From assembly GCF_001952855.1 (NCBI RefSeq), contig NZ_LPNO01000024.1, positions 108,806 through 172,805 of the forward strand: a stretch of 64,000 nt of DNA, in the 5' to 3' direction. This stretch comes from Pseudomonas sp. ATCC PTA-122608 (GTDB lineage Bacteria > Pseudomonadota > Gammaproteobacteria > Pseudomonadales > Pseudomonadaceae). Below the pieces are notes generated by a model that made no database searches, had not been told where the DNA came from, and saw nothing but the letters and a program-made list of their open reading frames with translations. Both the position numbers and the translations under genes were made by a program. Position 1 is the first letter of the stretch; the number at the start of each line of letters is the position of its first letter. Of this stretch, positions 1 through 7,390 are shown piece by piece.

Positions 1-1798
1 CGAACGGCTGCTCAAGCAAGTGCGCGAAGTGTTCATTCAAACGACTCTGCACGGAGGGCTCACCGGCAAAACGCACAGACCAATGCCCCGCCACCCGCTC
101 GCGCAGCCAGCCGACATCCCGACGCTCCCGCAGGTTGAGCATCAGGTACGCCCGGAGGTTGTCCAACAGCCGCTCGCGATCTTCCAGGCTGCCGCGAACC
201 TGCTCTTGCAACATCTCGCCGACCTGAGACAGCAGCAGTTGATCCAAGGCGTGCTCATAGGCCTGTTCCAGCACGGGGCGGCTGATAGTGCCTTGGTACA
301 ACCCAGCCCGTTCAACCAGTCTGGCTTCGCCTTGAGCAGGGAAAACCCGCGTGGCCGCCAGGCGGCTATCGAGCAGCGGCAGAAGCGCCAGGGTAGCGTC
401 CGATCCGGGCTGCACGGGCGCGGGCCGTCGCACCAGATCCTGAAGTTGCTCCAGGCGTTGATGATTGAAAGAGTAGCTATGGGTCCAAAGCAGGCCCGCC
501 GCCCCGACGACCACTAACGCGCTCAGGCCCAGCAAACCCTGGCGCCAGCAAATGCGACGTCGCTCCTGGCTATGGAGGCCCGCCAGATCGGCTTGCGCCA
601 GAATCACCCGGCTGAACAAGCCCTGGATAAAGTGCGGGCGAAGCTCAAGTGGTTGCGGGCCACCGTCCGCACTGGTCAAGTAGAAACCACGAAAGCCGTT
701 GCTGTGCTGATAACGCGGGCCGCAGAACGCAACGTCGATGTACAGGCTCAGACGCTCGCCAATTCGAGCCGCCTGATGAGGAAAGTCGAGCATCCGACCG
801 CGCAGGTCGCTGTTGCGCTCCTGATGGAGTCGCTGCACAAGCTCACCACTCAGGCGCTGAAGCAGCGCTTCAAACGCCTGGCGTACCTGGCCAGTATCAA
901 TCCCGTCCTTGCCGGGCGCGATAGATTCACCAAGCACCGCATCACTGCCCTCTCCCAGTGGACGATCGAAGAACTCCCCAAACCCCGACAGCCGGTCGGC
1001 CTGAGTCACCACCAGGTAGATCGGCACATCCACATGCAACGTCTGCCGGATCTCCAGCAGCCGACTCTGGACTGCCCGCGCATCATTCTCCAGATCACGT
1101 TCACTGCCATGGAGCAATGTATCCATCGACAGCGCCACCACCACACCATTGAGCGGGCCGGTGCGGCGCCGCGCCTTGAGCAGGCCCAGCAGCATCGACC
1201 AACCCGCGCCATCCACCTGGCTGTCAGGCTGGCTGACGTAGCGGCCAGCAGTGTCGAGTAACACCCCGTCTTCGGCGAAGTGCCATTCACAGTCACGTGT
1301 GCCACCGCCTTCCGCCGTCACCCTTGGCTCGCCCCGATTCTGGAGCAACTGCAACCCACTGGCCGCCAACATCCGGGACTTGCCACTGCCCTCCTTGCCG
1401 ATCAGCAAATACCACGGCAACGCATCGCGCCCACGCGGGCTGCGCTCGCCATAAATGCTGGAGTTTTTCAGGGTGTACAGAGCGTCCTTGAAGCGAGCGC
1501 GCAGTTGCCGCTGCTCGTTTTCCACCAGACCTTTGTGCGGGAACGACTGAACATTATCGACCTTTCCTTGCCGGGCAATGCTGCGCCAATTGGCGTACAC
1601 CATCGCCAGGCCCCACAACAAGAACAGCCCGCTGATCGTCAGCAAGCGCGCCGCCGTCGTTTGCCAGAATCGATAATCATCGACGGCCAGCAATGGCCCG
1701 AAAAACCACACGGCCACCGCGATCGCGAGCACCAGCAACAGGCTCCAGACCCAAATCCTGCCCAGCACGGTGCCCGCGCTCCTGAAGAATGCGTTCAT
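1..1798 (-). CDS. tssM: T6SS inner-membrane protein TssM (IcmF), 3' part cut by window edge
   Basis: Large inner-membrane component of the type VI secretion membrane complex, partner of TssL and TssJ. The ATG at 1798 opens a frame that runs off the left edge, so only about the first 599 residues are present. Seen: two hydrophobic segments near residues 15-37 and 50-70, a Walker A motif GKEGSGKS at 134-141, and a third hydrophobic stretch after the cytoplasmic domain, near residue 415. This layout matches IcmF-family proteins, usually 1100-1300 residues. It starts 16 nt after the tssL stop and is the last visible gene of the T6SS run. In the matching H2-type clusters a phosphatase and a kinase gene often follow, which would lie outside the window. 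Confidence 0.95.
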   Translation of the reverse strand, partial: MNAFFRSAGTVLGRIWVWSLLLVLAIAVAVWFFGPLLAVDDYRFWQTTAARLLTISGLFLLWGLAMVYANWRSIARQGKVDNVQSFPHKGLVENEQRQLRARFKDALYTLKNSSIYGERSPRGRDALPWYLLIGKEGSGKSRMLAASGLQLLQNRGEPRVTAEGGGTRDCEWHFAEDGVLLDTAGRYVSQPDSQVDGAGWSMLLGLLKARRRTGPLNGVVVALSMDTLLHGSERDLENDARAVQSRLLEIRQTLHVDVPIYLVVTQADRLSGFGEFFDRPLGEGSDAVLGESIAPGKDGIDTGQVRQAFEALLQRLSGELVQRLHQERNSDLRGRMLDFPHQAARIGERLSLYIDVAFCGPRYQHSNGFRGFYLTSADGGPQPLELRPHFIQGLFSRVILAQADLAGLHSQERRRICWRQGLLGLSALVVVGAAGLLWTHSYSFNHQRLEQLQDLVRRPAPVQPGSDATLALLPLLDSRLAATRVFPAQGEARLVERAGLYQGTISRPVLEQAYEHALDQLLLSQVGEMLQEQVRGSLEDRERLLDNLRAYLMLNLRERRDVGWLRERVAGHWSVRFAGEPSVQSRLNEHFAHLLEQPF

Positions 1799-1813
1799 GT
1801 GTTGCTCCCTGCG

Positions 1814-2674
1814 TTAGAGGGGCGCTCGGGTAATATCCGGCGCCACAAGTTGATACGGTTGCAGCGCGGTCTCGCGCTGCTGGCCCAGTACCCAGGTAAA
1901 CCCCGCATGCAGGGTCAACAGGCTGGAGACGACAAACACCGCAATCCAGGTGACCGGCACGACCCTCAGCCGTTTTTGGGGCTGCTGTTCCGCCTTGGGC
2001 GGCGGTGCGCAGGCAGGCCGGGAGTCGCCCCGCACATGCCGGATCTGCCGATACAGCGCGTCCCGAACCTGCTCTAGCTGCAACAACCCACGCTCCATGA
2101 CCCGGTATTTGCCCTCGAACCCGAGTGACAGGCACAGGTACATCAGTTCCAGCATCGCCAGGTGCTTGATGGGGTCCCTCGACATACGCTCAAGCAGTTG
2201 AAAAAATTTCTCGCCGCCGAAGGTTTCGTTGTGAAAGCTGCTCAGCAGGCTCATCTTCGACCAATCGCTCTGGCTGCCCCATGAGGTGGTGACCACGGCT
2301 TCGTCGATCACGCTGCACAGCACATACCGCGCCGCCATCACCTCACTGCTCTGCGCACCGTCATGCCGGGCGCGCGTCTCGAACAACCTGACCGCGGATG
2401 ACAGCCGTTCGTTGAGCGCGCGCAGGCTTTCCTGAGCGGTGCTGCGCTTGAGCTGGACCACCTCGGACAACAGTGCCGACGCAGGCGCAACCAAACTGTT
2501 CAGGCCAACATTGAAGTGCTCCAAGCCCTGCAAGCGGGCGGCGTAAATCATCCGGTCTTCCAGTTGTTCGAAGCGCGGCGGCGATGCGAAGTCGGTTATC
2601 GGACCCTGCGCCGGCCCACGTCCCTGTCGATCAAGCAGGATGGTTTTTTCATCCTGCGGATATTCCCTGTCCAT
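1814..2674 (-). CDS. tssL: T6SS protein TssL (DotU/IcmH family)
   Basis: Inner-membrane T6SS subunit that binds TssM and links the baseplate to the membrane complex. The 286-residue product has a DotU-type cytoplasmic domain (roughly residues 45-215) and one hydrophobic segment near the C terminus (about 238-262, VTWIAVFVVSSLLTLHAG), the tail-anchored topology expected of the family. No C-terminal OmpA peptidoglycan-binding domain follows the membrane segment, so this is the short form. It begins 4 nt after the tssK stop, so the two are very likely translated together. Confidence 0.94.
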   Translation of the reverse strand: MDREYPQDEKTILLDRQGRGPAQGPITDFASPPRFEQLEDRMIYAARLQGLEHFNVGLNSLVAPASALLSEVVQLKRSTAQESLRALNERLSSAVRLFETRARHDGAQSSEVMAARYVLCSVIDEAVVTTSWGSQSDWSKMSLLSSFHNETFGGEKFFQLLERMSRDPIKHLAMLELMYLCLSLGFEGKYRVMERGLLQLEQVRDALYRQIRHVRGDSRPACAPPPKAEQQPQKRLRVVPVTWIAVFVVSSLLTLHAGFTWVLGQQRETALQPYQLVAPDITRAPL

Positions 2675-2678
2675 GGTC

Positions 2679-4007
2679 TCAGTTCCTGATAGCCCAGAAT
2701 TTCAGTTCCAGTTCGGCAAAGTCGCCGCTGACGTGTAAGGCAAAACCTCCCGACTGCTTCAACTGCTCGACGTCCCGGGCACTGAGTTCGAGCATGAAAT
2801 AGGTTTTTGCGGCATGAAACGGTATCTGTCGGGGAGCCACCGGCAGCGGCTTGACCTTGATGCCCGCCAAATGCAGGTTGACCAATTCGCGAATTCGCTC
2901 CACAGGCCCAACCTTGAGGTGCGCCGGAAGCCGGTGGCGCAGCTCATCGGCCTCACAATGGGCACTGGCGGCCAGAACGAAGGTCGCCGAACCCAACAGA
3001 TTGAGATCGCTTACCGGGCACACCAACACCCCGTACTGGCGGGGCTGCAGCGCCAGCTCAATGGCATGCTGCTCAAGCACCATCGACAGCAGGCCGCGAA
3101 TCGGCTCCATCAAGCCGCGAAAGCTGGCGCCCTGGTCGCTGTGCCGGTAATGCCCCTCGAAGTGCGCACGCTTGCTGTCGCTGGCAAACGTCGCGAGCTC
3201 ACCCAGGATCGACAGCAATGTTCGATACAGCGCCTCAGGGCTGACCTGGCTCAGGCCCAGGTAGTGACGCAAGACCAGTTCGGTGCGATTGATCAATTGC
3301 AGCATCAGGAAGTCACCGACCTCCGCGCCGGCGGCGGTGCCGTTGACGCGAATCCGTTCGGCGATGGCATCCCCCCGGCAAGCGAGCAGGCTGATCACCT
3401 CCTTGAGGCAAGACAGCAGGTAACTCGAGCCATGCAGGTGAATGAAGGTCGGGATAAAATCGGCATCCAGGCTCACACCCTCTTCGGTGCAGTTGAGCAC
3501 CTGGGCAACCTTGAGCTTCACGTAATGCTGGTCGCTGTGCTGCTCTCCCAGCAGCAGACGAAAATCCAGCTGCCCGCACTGTATCTGACGAAGGGAATCC
3601 TCCCCGGCGTTGGAGTCGCTGACGTCTACCGCAAGGGTCTTGTAGCGCGCCACTACATCGACCTGCTCCGGGCGACGGGCTTCAACGCAGTGACTCGTGG
3701 CCAACGGCAAGGCCAGGTATATCGCCTGTTTTCCGGTATTCACTGGAACCTCCAGCACCAGCGACTCCATTGACCCACCCAGTTCGAACAGGCTGCCGTC
3801 CGGCAATATTCCACTGGCCTGATTCACCACGACCTTGCCCATGTTCAAGTATTGCAGATCGATTTCCAGGGCCAGGAAGCCCCAGCCGTGGGCGCACAAC
3901 AACTGGGTGCGGCGTTTGAGTTGCTGATCGTGGTAACGATCGTTTTGCTGAAAATGCTGAGGGCGCAGCAACATGCCTTCCTGCCAGATGACTTTTTGGC
4001 TGTGCAT
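2679..4007 (-). CDS. tssK: T6SS baseplate protein TssK
   Basis: TssK is the trimeric adaptor joining the T6SS baseplate (TssEFG) to the TssLM membrane complex. The product has 442 residues, the usual family length, with the characteristic N terminus MHSQKVIWQEGMLLRPQHF. No signal peptide or membrane segment is visible, as expected for a cytoplasmic protein. The ATG lies 1 nt after the tssJ stop. The order tssJ-tssK-tssL-tssM is the standard membrane-complex module. Confidence 0.96.
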   Translation of the reverse strand: MHSQKVIWQEGMLLRPQHFQQNDRYHDQQLKRRTQLLCAHGWGFLALEIDLQYLNMGKVVVNQASGILPDGSLFELGGSMESLVLEVPVNTGKQAIYLALPLATSHCVEARRPEQVDVVARYKTLAVDVSDSNAGEDSLRQIQCGQLDFRLLLGEQHSDQHYVKLKVAQVLNCTEEGVSLDADFIPTFIHLHGSSYLLSCLKEVISLLACRGDAIAERIRVNGTAAGAEVGDFLMLQLINRTELVLRHYLGLSQVSPEALYRTLLSILGELATFASDSKRAHFEGHYRHSDQGASFRGLMEPIRGLLSMVLEQHAIELALQPRQYGVLVCPVSDLNLLGSATFVLAASAHCEADELRHRLPAHLKVGPVERIRELVNLHLAGIKVKPLPVAPRQIPFHAAKTYFMLELSARDVEQLKQSGGFALHVSGDFAELELKFWAIRN

Positions 4008-4008
4008 G

Positions 4009-4500
4009 TCAGTCGCCCGCCTTGGCTGGTTGCGGGTTCACCAGCCGAATACCGGCCTGATCAAGGACCAGTTCGGCGCGCGTCAATCGCTGCGCGGTCA
4101 CCGGCAACACATAGCGCCATTGCGAGTGGGGCAAATCACGATACGCCGCCAGCACGCCGACATAGCGACTGCCTGGTTCTAGACTGAGTTTGAGTGTGGA
4201 GTGATCGCCAGGGCGCAGCTCCAGTTCTTCGAGGTTCACCAGGTCTTTGGGCAAGGCTTGCTCTGCATGGCCGTAAAGGCTGAAAAAGTCTGCATTCTCA
4301 AAAGCCACGGGGTGTCGCAGTTCCATCAGGTGCACCACGATCGGCGATGGGCGACCATGGAGATCGGGGTTGACCTGCTCGCTGGCCGTCAGTGTCAGGT
4401 CCACCTTGGTCAGCTTCGAAAAGGGCGACAGGGCACAACCACCCAGCAAACCCATCACAGCGCACAACAATGCAACGACGACTCGGGACATGAAGATCAT
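4009..4500 (-). CDS. tssJ: T6SS outer-membrane lipoprotein TssJ
   Basis: Outer-membrane lipoprotein of the T6SS membrane complex; binds the periplasmic part of TssM. The 163-residue product has a signal peptide ending in a lipobox (LLGGC), so the mature protein would begin at that Cys. The ATG at 4500 overlaps the stop of the FHA gene (ATGA). A second ATG at 4491 has an AGGA eight bases upstream and would still keep the whole signal peptide, so either start is possible. Function is assigned from size, the lipobox and the position next to tssK. Confidence 0.92.
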   Translation of the reverse strand: MIFMSRVVVALLCAVMGLLGGCALSPFSKLTKVDLTLTASEQVNPDLHGRPSPIVVHLMELRHPVAFENADFFSLYGHAEQALPKDLVNLEELELRPGDHSTLKLSLEPGSRYVGVLAAYRDLPHSQWRYVLPVTAQRLTRAELVLDQAGIRLVNPQPAKAGD

Positions 4501-5675
4501 CCTGGATAACGGTGAAGGGTTGAGATCAGACGAATCTGCTCTTCATAGGCCTTGATGAAGTCGCTGCCCAGCAGGCCCTCGCTCAAGTGCTCGTCCTCGA
4601 TCAGCGCCTGGTAGTGCCGCTGATACGCGCGCCAGTAGGTGCCACACCGAGGAATCAACGGGGGCTTCGGTTGGCGCTCGAAACACAGGCGCAAATGACT
4701 GGGTGCGAAGGCCGCCAGAGCCCCGCGTAGCGCCGCGCGGCAGGCCACCAGCAGAGCCACCTGGTGGGCCTGCATGTCGCGGTAGGCCCGTGTGACGAAC
4801 ATCTCGGCGGACACCTGCCCCAACTGCCCGGCACCCAACAGCAGTCCCAAGGCTGCGCTGACGTCGACGCAGTCTTTAAGCGGATCGGGACTCTGGAGCG
4901 GTGTATGGGTAAGTGATAGATTCAACTCGCGTTTAAGCTCATTGCGAGTACTCAGGCTCTGTTGCAATCCCTCCGTCATTTGCCTGAGCAGCCCCGCCGC
5001 CTTTATCGCCAACACCTCTCTTCCTGGCTCATCAAGGGTGTCCAGATCGATACCCAGGGCCTGCGCAAACGCAGACCAAAATGGCTCTGAGCCTTGAGTT
5101 GGAAGTGGCGATGGAAGGCTCGGCCCCACCCTGCGGGCAGGCTCCACAAGTTCGGGAACCGTCAGATGATCCCGGTCTGCCGCTGCATGGTCCGTCCACC
5201 GCAATGCCTCGTGATTGGCCATGGTCAGCGCGGCCAAGTCTTGCGACTCGTCCTGAAGCTGTCGTTCGCCGGCCAGTGCCTGCACCGGATCCAGCTCAAG
5301 AAATGCATCATCGGGAATCAGCGTGGGCAATCCGTCATGTTCCGGCACCGTCGTCGGGCTGACCAGCCGTGCGCGAATACTCAGCGGCCCCAGCTGAAAT
5401 ATCATGCCGTCATCTACCGGATACTCCTGCCCCTCCCGCAGACGCTCGGCGCTGCCTGCCAGGCGGGTTCCATTACTGCTGATGTCCGTCAGGAAGTAAC
5501 GGCCGTCGCGATAGCTGATCACCGCGTGACGACTGGAAACCTGGCGGCTGGCGTCAGGAAGGGCCCAGTCACAACTGGCCCCACGGCCTACGACGCCGCC
5601 AACGCCGTTAAAGGTTTTGCGCAGGGCCGGCGCCCGTCCTTGCCCTGCAGGGCATACCTCAAACACTAGTTGCAT
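4497..5675 (-). CDS. tagH: T6SS-associated FHA-domain protein (Fha/TagH)
   Basis: Forkhead-associated protein of the T6SS; FHA domains bind phosphothreonine, and in related systems this protein takes part in threonine-phosphorylation control of assembly. The N-terminal ~110 residues carry the FHA signature (GRGASCDW, SSRHAVISYRDGRYFLTDISSNGT). A low-complexity middle and a C-terminal T6SS-specific domain follow. I chose the ATG at 5675 (392 residues) because AGGGGAG lies just upstream. A GTG at 5696 overlapping the preceding stop would add seven residues. Confidence 0.9.
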   Translation of the reverse strand: MQLVFEVCPAGQGRAPALRKTFNGVGGVVGRGASCDWALPDASRQVSSRHAVISYRDGRYFLTDISSNGTRLAGSAERLREGQEYPVDDGMIFQLGPLSIRARLVSPTTVPEHDGLPTLIPDDAFLELDPVQALAGERQLQDESQDLAALTMANHEALRWTDHAAADRDHLTVPELVEPARRVGPSLPSPLPTQGSEPFWSAFAQALGIDLDTLDEPGREVLAIKAAGLLRQMTEGLQQSLSTRNELKRELNLSLTHTPLQSPDPLKDCVDVSAALGLLLGAGQLGQVSAEMFVTRAYRDMQAHQVALLVACRAALRGALAAFAPSHLRLCFERQPKPPLIPRCGTYWRAYQRHYQALIEDEHLSEGLLGSDFIKAYEEQIRLISTLHRYPG

Positions 5676-5692
5676 GTAGGGCTCCCCTGCGC

Positions 5693-5824
5693 TCACTGGC
5701 CACGACCGGTAGACTGGGGATCGCCCAGCGGGCGGTAGTCACCGTCGTCAAAGACATGGTTGGTGTTACAGCCACTCAGCAAAAACAACACAAGCATCAG
5801 GGCTTGCCACTGACTAACAGGCAT
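5693..5824 (-). CDS. 43-residue T6SS-locus lipoprotein (orfX position)
   Basis: A short gene between the sigma-54 activator and the FHA gene. The translation begins MPVSQWQALMLVLFLLSGCN: a hydrophobic stretch ending in the lipobox LLSGC at residues 15-19, leaving a mature lipopeptide of about 25 residues. GGGAG lies seven bases before the ATG, and the TGA overlaps a possible GTG start of the FHA gene. The P. aeruginosa H2-T6SS cluster has a small ORF (orfX) at the same place between sfa2 and fha2. Its function is unknown to me. Confidence 0.75.
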   Translation of the reverse strand: MPVSQWQALMLVLFLLSGCNTNHVFDDGDYRPLGDPQSTGRGQ

Positions 5825-5857
5825 CAGATATCTCCCGGAATTTAAGGGGCGCGTCAT

Positions 5858-7390
5858 TCAGCACTCCCCCTTGACGTCGCCAAAAGGAATGTCCAGGCGT
5901 GCAAGGCGGTACAGCAGCGTGCGCCGGGCGACACCCAACTCACGGGCCGTGCGCGTTCGGTTGCCACGGTTTTTGCGCAGGCAGTCGATCAGGACAACCC
6001 GCTCGACCCGCTCCATGCGCTGGCGCAGCGTCGCGTCAACAGCCGGCGCAGTCAGGCCAGGCGACAGCGACAGGTGCGGCGGCAGGATGACTTCGTCGTC
6101 GCACAGCAGCACCGCCCGCTCCACCATGCATTTAAGCTCGCGCACATTGCCGGGGAAGCTGTGGCTGGACAGTTGATCCAGCGCCGCACTCGACCAGCCC
6201 ACCGGCGCTCGACCCAGCATTGCGCAGGCCTTGTCTGCGAAATGCCGGGCCAGTTGCAGCACGTCACCCTCGCGCTGGCGTAGCGCTGGCAACTCGATAG
6301 GAAATTGCGCCAATCGGTAATAAAGGTCTTCGCGAAAGCTCCCTTCAGCCACCATGCGGGTGAGGTCCCGATGGGTCGCCGCGAGGATTCGTACGTCGAC
6401 CCTGTGGGCCGTATTGGCACCCAATGGGCGAATCTCGCCTTCCTGCAGCACCCTTAACAACTTGGCTTGCAGTGACAGCGGCATGTCACCGATTTCGTCG
6501 AGCAGCAGCGTGCCGCCGTGGGCGGTGTCAAACAGACCGGCGTAGTCTCTTTCGGCCCCGGTGAACGCGCCTTTGCGGTAACCGAACAATTCACTTTCGA
6601 GCAAGCCCTCGGGAAACGCAGCGCAGTTTTGCACCACAAATGCTTTGTTGCTGCGCGGCCCGGCAGCATGAATGGCCCGGGCGACCACTTCTTTACCTGT
6701 GCCGGTCTCCCCTCGCAGCAATACGGTGTAGGGGCTATTCACAACCTTGCCGATCAGACGGCACGTCTCGTCCATCGCCGTGCTGTTTCCTATCAAGCCA
6801 TAGGCACTGGTGCCGGGCGTGCTGCGAACCACTTTCAACGCACCGGGAGCCCTATGCATTCGCCGCAACATGGCCAACTGATTCAAGGCAAAACTACCCA
6901 ATTGGCCCAGGGAGGGGCCGTAGCCAGCCAGTTCCGTCGTGCGTTGGCTGGCACACAACAGCATTCCGGACACCTGCTGGTGCTGCCCGAGCAGTGGCAC
7001 GCACAGCAGTGATTGCCAGGGCGATGCGGCCGCCGGCAGAAATCCCGTGTCATACAGGCTGCCACGCAGCTCGGTGAGGTGGAGGACACGGTTGTGTTCC
7101 AGAACGTATTGCAACAGTTGCTCGCTCTTGAAGTCCGCTCCCGGGTTCGCAAGGTCACCGGCCGGCAATACACCCGGCAAGTGCTGGGCAACCAGATCGA
7201 GGCGGCCATTCGCTTGATCGAGCAGGTACAACTGGCTCAGCTCGCAACCGCTCAACAACGCGGTGCCTGCGGCAAGGTTTTCGGCCAATGTCGATTCGTC
7301 GCTATCAATACCTAATCGGGTGAACCACCCCAGCAAGGCCGCGGCGTAATCCAGCGGGTTCGGCAACTGGGTAAACAGGTTGTCCGCCAT
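5858..7390 (-). CDS. vasH: Sigma-54-dependent T6SS activator (VasH/Sfa type)
   Basis: Bacterial enhancer-binding protein that drives sigma-54 RNA polymerase, very likely at this T6SS locus. Of its 510 residues, about 20-170 form a GAF-like sensor region. An AAA+ domain follows with Walker A GETGTGKE at 227-234, the sigma-54 contact loop GAFTGA at 274-279 and Walker B TLLLDEIGDMP. A Fis-type helix-turn-helix lies near 478-497. The ATG overlaps the clpV stop by one base (TGATG). The position after clpV equals vasH in Vibrio and sfa2 in P. aeruginosa, and sigma-54-like promoters lie before tssA and hcp. Confidence 0.93.
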   Translation of the reverse strand: MADNLFTQLPNPLDYAAALLGWFTRLGIDSDESTLAENLAAGTALLSGCELSQLYLLDQANGRLDLVAQHLPGVLPAGDLANPGADFKSEQLLQYVLEHNRVLHLTELRGSLYDTGFLPAAASPWQSLLCVPLLGQHQQVSGMLLCASQRTTELAGYGPSLGQLGSFALNQLAMLRRMHRAPGALKVVRSTPGTSAYGLIGNSTAMDETCRLIGKVVNSPYTVLLRGETGTGKEVVARAIHAAGPRSNKAFVVQNCAAFPEGLLESELFGYRKGAFTGAERDYAGLFDTAHGGTLLLDEIGDMPLSLQAKLLRVLQEGEIRPLGANTAHRVDVRILAATHRDLTRMVAEGSFREDLYYRLAQFPIELPALRQREGDVLQLARHFADKACAMLGRAPVGWSSAALDQLSSHSFPGNVRELKCMVERAVLLCDDEVILPPHLSLSPGLTAPAVDATLRQRMERVERVVLIDCLRKNRGNRTRTARELGVARRTLLYRLARLDIPFGDVKGEC

